Notes under the pieces: model-generated | The model's input: the letters and a program-made list of their open reading frames with translations, nothing else | Database searches by the model: none | What the model was told of the DNA's origin: nothing | Assembly (NCBI GenBank): GCA_013368315.1 | Contig: JAACJM010000326.1 | Coordinates: 1-64,000, forward strand | Length of the DNA: 64,000 nucleotides | DNA from: Tetrapyrgos nigripes | Lineage: Eukaryota; Basidiomycota; Agaricomycetes; Agaricales; Campanellaceae | Reading direction: 5' to 3' | Translations under genes and position numbers: made by a program | In this document: positions 43,057 through 55,747 of the stretch, in pieces | How positions within the stretch are numbered: position 1 is the stretch's first letter | Layout of the letters: each line of letters begins with the position of its first letter

Positions 43057-44200
43057 TCAGACAGGATTAGCCAACAAAATCTGATTCAACATCTTCATCT
43101 CATCCACTCTAAAATCATCCTTATTCAAACTCTGTGGTACAAGTCTACCATTGAACGTCAAAAGCGTAGGATTCGCTTGAGAATACTGAGGCCAAGAGAT
43201 CCTTGTGTTTCCATTTGGATCGAGGTTTGCTGTGAAACGGATGAGGATATCTGAGCCGTGGAACTAGAAGAGTAAAAGTGAGCAAAAGGTTCGGTCCAAT
43301 CGAGATGTACACTCACAGCTCCCAAGATAGGTACTGCTTTCTCCCGTTTACTCACTGTAGACACATCAACAATAAGTTAGTTGTCCTTTTCAAACTATAC
43401 GACAACACTTACAAAACGCCCAAATTGGTTGCTTCCCATCCAAATTCTCGAAGAACCATCTTCTCGGAGCTTGGAAAACTGCATCTCCTTGGAAAGATGC
43501 GAATCGCTTAAACTGAGGCGATATAGCGTTCAGATCTCCAGTATCGAATGGAGAGCCTTGAGCGGGATCTTGAGGGTATGCTTGGAGCAAGTCGTCGAGG
43601 TCTTCATCGGAAATGGTCGGGAGGAATTCGGTTTTGATGTATGTACGTATCTGGTCTTCGGTCCTGTTAAAAACAAAGTAAGACTGAGCACTTGGATGTA
43701 AGTTCAGAAATCCTACGTGACGTTGAGTGTGGAGAAAGAGAACAAAGTTCCTTCAATGTCACGACGAGAGTACCATGCAAGAAAGCTTGAATCACCACTA
43801 ACGATAGGAATCTTCGCAACCTTGGCTTGTTGAACCAACTTTTGCGGGGCATCGGTCAAAAGAACGCCATCTACACGAGGAAGCCAGGCTAAATTCAAAG
43901 ACTGGGAGAGAATTGAAAGAGACTATCATTATCATTGACGAAATCACGTACCTGATAGGAAACGATACTGGGAGAATTATCAACAGCATTCTTAAGCTTG
44001 TCATCAGAAACTTCACGGAGACATTGAAGGGTATCGTCTGATTCTGAGCAGCCGGTTTGGTGTACAAGAACATCGTAATCTAAAAGCATCGATGAGATGA
44101 GGTGCCATCAGTATACGAATACGTACACTTCTGTCCATTAGTGATATCCCCCACTGGAATTGGAGAACCAGATTGCATATCTATGGTGTTCATTCTGTTA
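43057..44200 (-). pseudogene. Type-B carboxylesterase pseudogene, 5'-truncated
   Basis: Reading down the minus strand from 44200, exon-like blocks follow the order of type-B carboxylesterase/lipases: MQSGSPIPVGDI after an intact acceptor (TTAACAG), then CSESDDTLQCLREV, LAWLPRVDGVLLTDAP, IPIVSG, GTLFSFSTLNVT, QFKRFASFQGDAVFQAPRRW, KQPIWAF, KREKAVPILGAFHGSDI and finally WPQYSQANPTLLTFNG before a TGA at 43057-43059. The Glu of the catalytic triad should lie in the GTLFS region and the His in the FHGSD block. The N-terminal half, including the GESAG nucleophile region, is absent upstream of 44200, and frames must be changed between some blocks. This is therefore a truncated, probably dead copy of a secreted esterase gene with several introns retained. 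Confidence 0.75.
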
Positions 44201-44299
44201 AAAAAATAAATTCCGAGCTGGATGAGATCATTGAGATGTGTCCGAGTTCTGCTTGAGTGATGTTCGCGCTGAGCAGTGTCCCTCCAAAGCAAGCCTACC

Positions 44300-44405
44300 G
44301 AGTTGGAAAGTTTACCGAGTTGAAGTTTTCCGAGGTCAAGTTCACCGAGGTCAAGTTTACCGAGTTCAGTTTACCGAAAGTTTTCTGAGTTCCGAAGTTG
44401 ACTGA
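44300..44405. repeat. Short tandem repeat, AAGTTTACCGAGTTG-like
   Basis: Six or seven units of 13-16 nt of the form (A/G)AGTT(T/C)(A/T)CCGAG(T/G)T(C/T)(A/G) lie directly upstream of the point where the esterase pseudogene loses its 5' half. Confidence 0.7.
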
Positions 44406-45490
44406 TTTTTCAGTTCTTCCTCCTTCTCCTCCACAACAGTACTCAGTAAAAGTATTACTGTACCGATATCAGATCAACGTGCAGCATACTGGTAACTAGC
44501 TAATGGAGAGCAGACCTATACATACGTACATGTGCTACAGGCTGCATTCCCCTACCCTCAGCCATATCCCCTGGAGTTGAGCTACAAGAATGAAAGCCAT
44601 CAACGAAGGATAAAAAATAATGCGCAACAATCACTCACCAGAACTCATTAACACCCAACGGCCGTCATAGTACAATGGTCACCTTGATGAGCATATTCAC
44701 AGAAAACTCACCGACGAGCATTTATCCATCGATCGGTAACGCGAATAAGGCTCCGCTAAAACTAAAAACCAGAAGTGAGTAGAGGAGGGATAGAACTGTA
44801 TGAGTTTAACAAGATATATAAGTAAAGCAAGGAAGAACTTACCTAGACCCTCAGCGCAGACGGCTTCTATTCCACCACCTACGAACATTCCATTCGCTTC
44901 TGGATCCTAACAAAAGGTCACTAACCCCTCTTCACACGGATTTATCTTCTATGACGCGTTCGACGCGTGGTAGGCTGCTGGTTGGTCGACGTGCTGTGCA
45001 AGGACGGAGATGAGAAGGGCGTGTGAACCGCATCAGCGTTATCTCACTATAAAGCTGAGATAAGAATTTCAAAGCTGAGAGGCTGTTGGCCAATAGAGAG
45101 GGCGGGAAAGAATGGGGGTCCATCGGTGTATACTGCTATAGTGCTAAGTTTGGAGATGCGAGAAAGGCACGGAGCCATTGGTTGATAGAGGGGGAGGCAA
45201 CACGAGTGCAGAGGCAGGGAGAGGGGGAGGGGAAGTAGAGGGGAGATGGTGGTGGAAGGGAAAAAGGGAGATGTTACGTGGCAGCCAAAGCCAAGAAGAC
45301 ATTTCATGTCACATGCCATGCACGTGGTCACGCGTCAAGCGAGACGCGTCTACTTCCCATCGCCTCAAACTCCCTTTTCGACGATTTAACAGAGCGGATT
45401 TCCCTAAAGACGCATTTAAAAGAGAGATTCAAAACCCCAGGAGCCTTGAAGGGAATTTCCGGCATTATTTGTGGTCCGAACTTGGAAAGT
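44406..45490. other. Intergenic with unresolved coding-like pieces
   Basis: The minus strand at about 44890-44700 contains two short pieces joined by a plausible intron (VGGGIEAVCAEGL, then AEPYSRYRSMDKCSS), but they cannot be extended. No supported gene is present. Confidence 0.3.
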
Positions 45491-45730
45491 CGGAAAATAA
45501 ATTTTTAGTAGTGTTTTAAAGCTACTTTATAAAAATCTAATCATTGCTGTAAGTGCCACCTTGGATTTCATCCATCCTCTATCATTTACTTCTCGCGCAG
45601 GACCTCAGGGCTGTCCATGCTTATATTGTTCGCCTCCGTGGCCCGTACCTTTTGCACAGGACCCCAGGGCTGTCCATTGCACATTCCCCGCACACGTATC
45701 CTATACATCTTTTCTCTCAAACATAGCCGT
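45490..45730 (+). repeat. Interspersed repeat, copy of the 6-kb repeat
   Basis: Inverted relative to 5880-6115. Shared blocks are TTTTAAAGCTACTTTA, TCTAATCATTGCTGTAAGTG and two CAGGACC(C/T)CAGGGCTGTCCA units. Confidence 0.6.
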
Positions 45731-46389
45731 ATTTCAGGAGCGTTGGAAGGAGACTTATGTTATAGCACGTAGCAGGTTTACCAGACATTGTCTGCTTGCA
45801 TAAGAGAGTAAGGAGTTAGCGTGGTACATGGCGCCAATGAAGCACCGAGGCGAAAACGTTTGATCTCAACACAACCAAACAACTTGAAACGCGTCTCTCT
45901 CTTAACACTCATGCGGAATCGATAGACTAGGAAAGTCCTACTCTCTCTCCAGTGCAAAGTCTTCCCTTACAACTCTAGGAGGTCATTGTACCATTTCCTG
46001 TTTCTCTCTGCCCACTGAAATCCATACCACGTATCCAAAGATTCAAAATCACCGGGGCGACTTCCAGTCTTACAGTGACAGGATCATGCGTCCTTTGGTG
46101 GAGAAAGGACTGAACCATTTACCAGTGGTGAAGAAGATACGTAGGCTGTCGATTTTGAGGGCAGGGGAGGTGAGTGGTTGAGATGTTTCATGTTGAAGTC
46201 TTTTTTGGCTAACGGGTTGAGCAGTGTCTCAGGATCATCCAGAGGGCTAAGTAGTAGCGTAGCCGTCGTCCCTTCCATCTTCCTTTCCTCCAGAACCCAG
46301 TCATCTGCTCCCGTCCTTCTTCCATCAAGTTTCTCAACGCTCGTCACTCCGGTTCCTCTACCGCGCTCGCAACCTCTCTTCTGCCCATC

Positions 46390-47977
46390 ATCCCTACTAC
46401 TCAATGACCACCCCACCCAACCGATCATGGTGGACACCCGGCAAAATCATCCATGGAGTCACATCATTCTTCGGATCTTCGCTTAGGAGCTTTGTACAAA
46501 GGCAGAAGGTGGCGAAGGCTTGGATATCCGGGTTTTCATTGCGGTTACACGTGCACGTATCAAGTTGAGTGAGTTGTATGAGACTGTGAGGAGAGGGGAC
46601 ATCAACATGGATGGAAAGGTTGTGACGAAGAGTTGCCCGGTGAAGAGGGAGGATGGGAGTGTGAATGAGAGTATTGAACGATGAGATTGCGGCGAGTAAC
46701 GCGGCAGTAGAGCCCGTTTGGTAGGGATGTGAGTGGCCCATTTTTATCTTCGTCGTTGCTTGCTGACCTGTAACTCTTTTTCAACTGTTGTCCTTCATCA
46801 CTTTTCACTCATTCTTGTCTCTTTAACCCTCTGCAGTTCCGAAACCCTCCTTCGTCAATCCTCTTCGATGACACTGGTGTAATGTACCCCAAACTCATCA
46901 CACGACCCCATATCAAAACCTTCCTTCCCCCAATCGGTAAAACTTTACCGTCTACATGTTCGGTGACCTCACTTTCCTCTTTCCTTCTTCACCTGACGTA
47001 CACGTTACTCTCCGAGTCCACGACGAATGTAATGGGTCTAATGTACTTAGGAGTGATTCTAATTTCTGTACATCCAAATCGTACTTGTTGTATGCAATTG
47101 AAGAGTGTATTCAGACAGCGCAGGGCGTGCAGGCAGATATGGGACGAGGAGGGGGTTTGGGGTGGTTGTATGCTTCTGAAAAGAAGAGACGGCGTTGGGA
47201 GAGGTGGTGTGTAACCTGAGGAAGAGGGAAGAGGGTTTGGCAGATGGGTATTTTGCGAGTACGGAGATTATTGCGGATGTCAAGGATATGAGGTCAGTAC
47301 CACTTCACTGATCTCTTAACGATGTCTCTTTATCCGTTTTCATGTTATAGATTCCAAGCCCCCACGCCAGACGTCTTACACTGGCTCGGTATCGACATCA
47401 ACGGTCGCGGATCTGTAGGTGCAGAAGGGATAATATGGTATCAATGAGTGATATGAAGTATGATACGGTGGTGGGAAGTGGGATGGACGTTGGGAGGACA
47501 TATGAATGGCCTGGTGAGTCCTCCGTTCGTCTAATTTTAGGTTGGTTCCTACGTTTCTTTTCTCTTTTTTTTTTTTGCCCTTCTCAGTTCTTTCTTCTTC
47601 AGTCCTATCTTTATCTTTTTGACCTCATACGTTTTCTATTCAATGCATCATCTCTCGTTCTCATTCTCATTCTCCGATCATTTGGCTTTGGTTGGATCTT
47701 TCTTTTCGTTGTTTCGCATTTACATTTATTTCACTTGCTACTCGTTTTATACTTATTCTTTCGTGCATATACATACTCTTTTTTTTACTACTTTTGCGGT
47801 GCATATACTGACTCATTCCCTCATACACAGGCCATCTCATCCCACCCGACTCCCGTGCTGAAATCGACGCCAAGATCGCCAGTTGATATTTCTCTACTCG
47901 GAAAGACGGAAAGGAACTCACGCCGGAGAAGTTGCGGAAGACGGTTGGGAGGGGATGGTTACATATGCGTGTACTAA
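46390..47977 (+). pseudogene. URC1: URC1/GTP cyclohydrolase II-like pseudogene
   Basis: Blocks typical of the fungal GTP cyclohydrolase II-like uracil-catabolism protein appear in order: LDIRVFIAVTRARIKLSE, AAVEPVW, FDDTGVMYPKLITRPHIKTF, FLPPIG, MFGDLTFLFPSSPDVHVTLR with VHDECNGSNV just after, SYLLYAIEECIQTAQ, EGLADGYFASTEIIADVKDM, FQAPTPDVLHWLGI, MSDMKYDTVVGSGMDVG and, after a ~320-bp T-rich intron (about 47512-47831), LIPPDSRAEIDAKIAS. The gene is dead. Frames shift before LDIRVF, after the Lys/Val block, at AAVEPVW and near FLPPIG. The conserved Cys-x-Cys-Arg region is altered (FCTSKSY), and a TGA replaces a Gly after KIAS. The N-terminus is not recognisable. The product would act in pyrimidine breakdown. 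The distinction from RIB1-type enzymes rests on recalled motifs. Confidence 0.75.
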
Positions 47978-48160
47978 GAATAAGAATAATTCGTTTCGGG
48001 CTAAGTACTGTGCAACCGTGTAAATACTGACCTCGATGATTGACGGAGACTTTTGACGGGGTTCAACGTTCAACGTCGGTGGTTGACAATTGTAAATGGT
48101 GTTTTGGTGGCGAGGGATTGAGCCAAGTCACAACATTGAGGCGTTGAGCTTCGATCTTCA

Positions 48161-48970
48161 GTGATATCTGAGAATAACCTATGTTGTCTTCTGTCGGGAG
48201 ACCAGCGCTGTTCGTGCTTGCTTCGATCGGTTGAATATAGCCTCGGAATCGATCTTTCTCAACTTCTACACGACGATCCTGTTTTTATCAGCGGTTATAA
48301 CGCTGCAATGGACCTTGTCTATAAGAATAACCCCTGTCATAATGGCCATCGTGACAGCTGGAATAAGCCTTAGACGGAGGAACAATGACAATGGCAACAG
48401 TGGACCAACAAATGGATGAAACAACAGGACTGCTGGCCAGAGTGGACCGAATTTGGGTGCTATAATAGGAGGGACATCTGTTTCTTAATTATTCTGGGAT
48501 TATGGCTAGGGAGGAGGATGCGGCAAGATGACAGAACGAAAGAGGAACTCGAAGCGCAAATTCACGAACTTTTCGTCGAAGTCTCAACGGCCGCTCTGGT
48601 ATGAATTCGTGCTTTACTGCTTACTAGCATATTAATCATTATACTTCTATCCCAGGTACCAGGTCAAAGGCTTGACCATCGGCGCAGCCCAACTCGGTCC
48701 GATTTAGAGAAGAACACCGAAGCGCTAACCGAAAGGGGCTCTTATTCTTTTCGTTTTAAATGCAGAGACTCCAATTGCGTCGGGCAAGCGTCAGCAGAGA
48801 GATGATCTTGAGGAGCAGATGCAGCAATTGGAGATTGCAAGTCGAACTGCCGGCGGAAATCATGAAAATGGTATGGAGTCTACTAGGACGAGAGAGATGC
48901 AGGCGAGAATGGATATGGTTACAAGAGGGATGACGAGGTATATGTGTATGTTGTATCACCATAAGCTAAG
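48161..48970 (+). pseudogene. Remnant of a single-pass membrane protein (uncertain)
   Basis: An Asn/Gly-rich linker (NNDNGNSGPTNG, then a stop, then NNRTAGQSGPNLGAIIGGTSV) leads, after a frame change, into LIILGLWLGRRMRQDD and a charged helix KEELEAQIHELF. Further on (48760-48950) comes a cytoplasmic-tail-like EEQMQQLEIASRTAG coiled segment. This linker-helix-tail order is common in fungal surface proteins with one transmembrane segment. The in-frame stop and frame change suggest decay, although splicing could hide an intact gene. Confidence 0.3.
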
Positions 48971-49177
48971 AGACAGACTTTGACTCGACTGAACGTATAA
49001 GTAGTAAATAAGAATGTAAGAGTGTAACTTTAAAGCAGACTAGTAAGCAAACTCGAAAGTAACGAACTATGATTAGATGGTAAGAATTTAAGATACTATA
49101 GACGCAAGAGAATGTGGGTGTAAGCGGAGATCGTTCCATTGGTTATTTTGGGGACAGGATATCCTAGAAAGGGCTGA

Positions 49178-50941
49178 TCAAAAGAACGTCTCGACGATCT
49201 CTTTCCCTGCTTGAATAGCATACTCCACCATCTCAAAGCCATTCAATCCACTCGCCCAATATGTCTTCTGCTGTCCCTGCAATGCGTTGTACTTGTCATA
49301 GATTCCGTTGGCTAAATCTTCAGATTGGAAGCGAGGGAAATAATCCCACTTTCTAAATTCCCGGACATCTTGATCAGTTATGGGAATGGCCCCAGACGTG
49401 TTCTCCGAGTCCATCTCACTATCAGCACTTGCTGGACTGAAATCCACGCGGGAATACGTCTGTAGAAGAATATTCCTCGCTTCCTCAACCGAAAGATTCC
49501 CCCGGCCGGTAGGCGTCCAAGGTCCCCATGAATAGGTTCCTACCACACCACTACCTTGATGCATTTTTGTCATCAAGACGGGTTGGCCGACATCCGCAGT
49601 TGGGAGTTGAGCAAAGGCAACTTGGGGGGGAACTTGTGGCATCCCGACGGCTCCGGAGAAGTACGCTGTGAGTCCTACGCGAGAGAAGACAGACGTCTCG
49701 GAGGGAGAGAGATCCATATCAATGCCTGTGGTGTTCCAGTCGACGGTTGCGCCACTGGAAGATCCAGTAGATTGCAGGGCTTCGAGTATTGGTGGAAATG
49801 CGAGGACGAGATGTGAACAGTTCTGAACCTGTGTTTGGGGCTGCGTCGAGCCAAGAGAGACATGTGTGAGAACTGGAGAGGGTCCACTTCGGTCTAGCAT
49901 ACAGATAAGGTTCACGATTTCGAAATTAGAACCATAAAATACCTACCAATCTTCGTTACGGCTGTGTTGGTATGAATCTGACCATGGATAGAACTAGCGT
50001 AGTGCAAAAAGACTGCATGGTAATCTGCACATTCGAAGCCAGTTTCATTAATGAACCTATCTGAAGGGATAGGATGGAACTCACCGACAAAGTTCACGGT
50101 ACCAAGATTTGTATACCACGCCAAAAGATCTGCAGATAGATACTTGAGAGCGTACAACTAAAACATATCGAAGAGATCAGCTGTGTATTCTGAATGCAGA
50201 ATGAGGACGCACCGCAGGCGTATGTTCAAGGTCCCCGTACCCAATCAGTTGCAAACTGGCATTTACGATGATGGGAAGACCCTCAAATCCGTTTTTAGAT
50301 AACCACTGTCCCATGGGAATGGTCAAGTCATTGGGAACACCATTCTGTGATCAAGGCCGAGCAGAATAAGTATTAAGAATCGCGGTACGTGTAAGTACTT
50401 GAGGCGAAACTCACAGTATATCTCATAACGCCAGTGCGTTTGACAATCGCATCCCTAAGGGCCGTATATCTGGGCACTTCGAGCAATATAAGTGCAATTT
50501 GATCGAGAGTGGGAGTTGGCATCCTAGTAACATTGACAACGCTATCACCTGGCGATAGCGGAGGGTAATCCCAGCCAGTCGTAACGCTCAATCCCGGAAG
50601 GAATGGGACACCGGCATCTTTGATGATGGGAACTGTTTCGGTGTAGCTTGCGTTCGAGACGACGAGAGCCCCCATGGGGTGCCAGAGAGATCTAAGTTGG
50701 TTGAGTAAAAGCGAGAACGCAGATGGCTTGAGGCTTACCCATCAACTCCATCATAGTAGGCTTGGCATTTGCCTCCTACCTCGAGTTCCTTATCAAATAT
50801 GACGACAGAATAGTTCTTCGCCTCAAGAGCATGAGCAGCAGCTAAACCAGTGGGTCCAGCACCGACGACACACACAGGGTCTTGAACGGCAGCGCGGACG
50901 AAAACGGGAAGCAAGGAAGAGAGTAAGATGTTGAGACGCAT
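49178..50941 (-). CDS. Secreted FAD-dependent amine-oxidase-like oxidoreductase
   Basis: Five exons on the minus strand: 50941-50739, 50691-50415, 50344-50213, 50157-49947 and 49893-49178. They splice to 512 residues without a stop, with GT..AG introns of 47-70 bp. The start at 50941 gives a signal peptide (MRLNILLSSLLPVFVRAA). Residues about 23-60 are a dinucleotide-binding fold, VCVVGAGPTGLAAAHALE, followed by VIFDKELEVGGK, which binds the FAD ADP part. HPMGALVVS follows, and near the C-terminus lie GLNGFEMVEYAIQAGK, the second FAD contact of the amine-oxidase/protoporphyrinogen-oxidase fold, and several N-glycosylation sequons. The substrate is unknown. No damage is seen. Neighbours on both sides are decayed sequence, so no cluster is apparent. 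Confidence 0.85.
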
Positions 50942-52240
50942 TGTCAGCTGTGTGGAGGAGGAAGAGGAATTGTCCTGTCTAACAGCAGCCTTCAAGCTAC
51001 CAGTCTTATATGACCCAGGGCCTCGCTTGGAGGATCCGTGGATAGATATTCACGAATCTGTATAGTTCGGAAATCCGCTAGCCGCGGGACGTCGAACGGA
51101 CGGGTTTTGGGACACGTGGGGCGCTTTGCGCACAAGAATGGTACATATTTGCTCGGATTACTTTTATGCAACAGAAAGCTACTTTTGGTATGAGGAGGAG
51201 CAGGAGGAGGAGCAGGAGGAGAGGAAACTAGGCGCGCTATCGTGGTTCAGCAGCGATCATTCCGTACTAGGTCATTCCGTGTATCCGTCAAATCTATTAG
51301 GAGGGCTCAAGGACAATTCAAGTTTTGCTTCAATGGTGAAACGGAATCGGAAGAACTCCAGTGCCGCGCGCTTCATAGCTGGCGGGCCAGAGCACTCCAG
51401 AGCAGCGTCGGTCCCTATGAAAATATAGCCATTAGGCAAAAATATAATCAGTCAGATAGCGTAGAACTTACCACGAAGACATTAACAAAAGGCCCTGTCC
51501 CAATCTAAATCGTTCCATCCAACAACATAACTTGGAAGCCATAAACGAAAATGACTCAGAAGACCATCCCAGAAGCCATACTGCGACTACTGGGATCTAC
51601 GGTCTAGATGTAGATGGTCATCACCATCGATAGAGACGATACATACCCCTTCTGCGAAGGAAGAAGGAAAGGAGTTGAGAGATAGCCGAGAGTCGCTGGG
51701 AAAACGGGAATCCCAGTCATGGTCTGCGTAGAAGAGTCTTGCAGTCATGACAGCTCATTGCGCTGCAATGAAAAGAAAGATGAACAGTCAACGAAAAAGA
51801 TAGACAAGTAGGAGGAAAAGTACTCACCGAGTCTACTACGACATCGAGTATGAAAAGCACAATTTTCTTCCGACTTCCTCAATGTTTTTGCATCGCCCAA
51901 CTCGTATAATTACTGGTCTAGCTTCGTCCGCCCCATATCACAAATGTCCTTCGGGGAATGCTTGCTATGCAGGCTGTATGACGTCGTCCATTTCCAGCGA
52001 GGACATTTCACCCAACTCGCAGCACTATCAGTCCAGCTTTATCTGCTTAATAGTCCACCAACCTAGGTGAGGCCTTGGACGAACGGACATTTTCCTTTGC
52101 GGTCAGGCTTGGAAAGCCGGTAATGTAGAAACCAAATTTTTGGTGTTATGGGGTTATCGCGGACAGGGGGAGGGATAAACGGGAACGAATCTTTCGTAGA
52201 GCTTCCATTCCTCGGTCAGGTTGGTGCGTCTTCATCTGAA
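50942..52240. other. Intergenic, no supported gene
   Basis: Only short frames. A minus-strand piece near 51753-51660 (MTARLFYADHDWDSRF) is followed by a donor-like site, but no continuation was found. Confidence 0.35.
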
Positions 52241-55200
52241 AAGGTCACCAGATGGGGTAGCTTGTCCTCAAGAAGCACCTACGGGCGCGGATGTGGACTT
52301 TAGTGATGCACTGGCCAGTGTACAAGACTGAAAGAGGCGTCTGGGCGGCGGGTAGAGGGACTCGGAAGGCGAAGCCTGGCATGGTGTATAATCGAATGAA
52401 TTGGTTGATAAAATGCAAGTGAAGCTGACTGCTGGAGCTCGACATGAATCGAGCGCAGTAGGTCTAGGCATGAGACCCAGCACGTCAGGGAAAAAATGCC
52501 CATGCGTAAGCATGGTTTGACGGCGAAAATGACGAGGACAAGGAAAAGGTGCATAGGGCATAATATTGACGGTGGGGGATGTCTTCTACTCGATGTCATA
52601 CCCAACTCCACGAGACCCATGGGGTGTTGATGTGGCCAAACAACATTTAGATAGAGCCGTGTATACCTGGGAAGACCCGGGAAAGCGTAAACACTGAAAG
52701 ATGTTGGATGTTAAGACGGGACACGAGCAGGGAAAAGTCGATGCCGGAAATGTATTCTAGTAGCTCTATTGGACAAAGAAGAGCTCGGGGAAGCGCTGGT
52801 GATTGGTATACGTCGTGCGTGCTCTTGTTAACAGGAGCGGTCAACTTTGGGCTGTAGCAAGACGACAAATGCATTGATGAGTTCCGAAGGTCGTTGTCCG
52901 TCTGTTGGGTATGCTCGGGAATACCACAGACGGATCTGAGGGTGTAGAAAGGTGTTTGAAGATGTGACGGAGAAAGGGACACATTAATGCGACTTCGAGA
53001 GGTTCTTGGTCTTGATGGTTCATTTGGGTCTGCGAGTGTCATCTTGACAGGGGCCTGAGGTAGGAGGAAAAAAAGAGCAAATCGTCAGAAAAGCACTCAT
53101 GAAAAGAAGAGTAGTACCATAGGATGACGGTGAAAGAAATGAGACGTCTGACTAGAACGGGTCTAGTCCTCGAAATGAAAGAAACTTTCGCTGCTAACGC
53201 AGTGGATCCGGAAGGGAACCAGACAGAGGTAGAGCAGACGTATAGGAGGAATGGGCAATACGTGAAGGTTACCAGACCCAGCGAAAGAGAAAAAAATAAC
53301 ATCAAATAGTCAAGCAACTCACCTGATACTGTACGCAGCTGTATTCTCTCTTTGTCACTAACGAGCCCCTGTGACCGTTGCTCTGGACAGCGAGGTAGTA
53401 TTCAAGAGCCCAGAAGCCAGCTTGTGCATGGACTATTCATCCTTCCCGATGTGAAGAACGACTAGGCTTGACATGACGACGTCAAGTTGGAAAAGAAGTA
53501 CTTGGAGATTATTCAACGTAGCTCGTTAATAGTTTCGTGCCTACAACGAGGACGAGATAAGCGTCTTGTAAGATGTTGAGCAGTTGGACTAAACAGCAAA
53601 GAATTAGCAAAGCGTAGTCATCCATGAAAACAGACAGACTTACCGAAGTTCCGAAGTATATGTCACTCGCGAAATCCATGAACCATACTGCTAGGCAGGA
53701 GTAGACGAGTTACGAGCCGCTCTGGGTGATGAAGAAAGGCGAGCACCGAGCACCAATGAGGCTGGAAGAAGGGTATAACCGACAAAGATGAGCTAAAGCG
53801 GACAAGTCCGGCTAACTGGAGGGAGGATACGTTTCCGGATCTAGCCTTCCAGTCTGTCGCAGTCCATTCTAGATGCCAGCCATGAAAGCCCAAGTACAAC
53901 CAAGCGTAGAACCATCTGGAACCGAGAACGGTCAAACGCAGCTGATAGTCCTTTATACCGGGTAAACCGGTACCGGAGGCGGCGTAGTTCTCTGCCCCTT
54001 AATTTGGGTAGGGAGAGTTCGTCCAAAAGCGAGAAAGTTTGAGCCGCTGGTCCTGAAATCCTTAAGTCTTCCATAAATCTCCCCTTCACATGAGTTGTCA
54101 AACGTCATGAGGCTCCTAAACGGAGAACGGGTGACAAGGTGAAGCCCGGTAGGGAGAACGCTGACGGAGGAAATGTGGAGGTAACTGAGTGCTGGACGTC
54201 AAGGAGAGTGACGAGACGAGTGGGTTATAATCCATTGGTGGATACACTGACAGCCCAATGTGCCATAATGGAATGACTGGTTGAAGAGTAGTTGAAGCTA
54301 CAATACACGTGCATTGAAGCTGCCAAACTTGAGGGTAGAAATGTGGAAGACGTGTCCTGTCGCAACAGACGAAAGAGAACGCTTTAGCATGACTCATGAG
54401 ATAACGAGAAATAAAGATGCATGAACGAAACAAGGGATTGGAAAGGGAATGGGAAAAGTCAGTAATAGCAAGACTGCGACACCGGTGTCATCGCAGACGG
54501 ACAGCTGCATCTACATTTCCCTGTTGGCCACCAGTCAAGGCCTCCATGCCATCCACAGAGATAAGAGTCGTTCTCTGTCCATTCTAGATGTCAAAAGGTG
54601 ATAGGAAGCTCACCTGTGTCTGGCTCTGGCTACAATCAAAGAGGCTGCTAGCCAAAGAGTCGAAGACTTGGTCGCTAAAGCGAGAGCTATACATAGCTTC
54701 TGGTATGGGGAAGGACGCCTCCTATTGAGAAACAGAACCAGCGTGAGTTACAGACCTCCTGAGTATGTAAGGCTGAGAAGAAAAGCGAAAAATATAGGAA
54801 GAGAAAGAGCAGAAATGACCTTTGGAAGCTATTGGATGGATAAAAGGGTCAAGGGGCGAAAGAAAGATACGCCTGTAGAGCCGAAAATGCTGTCCTTCGC
54901 AAAAAAGGAAAGAAAGAGGCAACGGAAACAAGACCGTAACGCAAGGTACATACCCAATGCCATTCTAAGCGCTATTATCGTTCCTGAACTATCCATTAGT
55001 TCTGAAATCCTCCAGCACCGCTCAGTGGCACAGTGGCATCCCGAGAAAGAGGTTGACGCGATTCCAATTTCCGAGCCGATGTGTCGCAAGACTTCCAAGT
55101 CGAGATTGTCCACAGACGAAGCCTCTTTATAGAACTAATGCATTCCCGAAAGGTATGAAATCCTCGATGCAGTGGTTGAGGAGCAGGAAGAAGGTCGCGT

Positions 55201-55360
55201 TGAGAATGGTGAGGGTAGCGGAACAATCTTGGGACCGTGTGAATGACCGACCTTTTTGCGTTTTCACCGCCATGCAACTGTAGCAGTCTACAGCCGTTAC
55301 ATGGTGCGTACTCACATATTTAGGAACTTAAGGGGATGATAGTCACTCTCAATCTGCAGT
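52241..55360 (-). other. Decayed or unresolved membrane-protein-like fragments
   Basis: Several minus-strand pieces look like exons of seven-helix fungal membrane proteins but cannot be joined. Examples are a Ser/Arg-rich tail ADPNEPSRPRTSRSRINVSL at about 53030-52970 just after an acceptor (CTCAG), NILQDAYLVLVVGTKLL near 53560, and ATLTILNATFFLLLNHCIED followed by FIPFGNALV near 55200-55130. The last resembles the sixth/seventh helix region of DUF6533-type proteins. On the plus strand a Lys/Arg-rich frame of 154 codons (54668-55132) overlaps these and is probably a shadow. No intact gene is supported. Confidence 0.3.
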
Positions 55361-55747
55361 CGACGTTGTGCTTCTCTGTATTCCTTCTGTATGCAGCGTG
55401 TATGTTGACCGGTCATACCACCTGCGGACTGTCAGTCCAATGTCAGTCTATTTGCCCGCGGGTTTGGCGAGTGTCTATTTCTTTGAACCGGACGTAACGC
55501 CCATTCGACGCCCAGTGTCTACCCTGTCCATTTTAACTCGCTTGACAACTTACTCCACACAAATGCTATTCAGTTGATCCTTGTATCATTGCCACTTCCA
55601 GTTTCGGTACAGTATACTGTATGGTGGCATCGGGATTCGGATGGGTGAGATTGAGCTTCTATTCCGTCACAATTCATACTGACATACATATAACCAGGAC
55701 CTTCGTCTACAATTCCGCTTCAAATTTTCCCTCTCCCAATCACCATA

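Noticed and set aside
54668..55132. 154-codon Lys/Arg-rich plus-strand frame
   Set aside because: It overlaps minus-strand membrane-protein-like pieces and has no clear ATG at its start or family resemblance. Kept only as a possible shadow.
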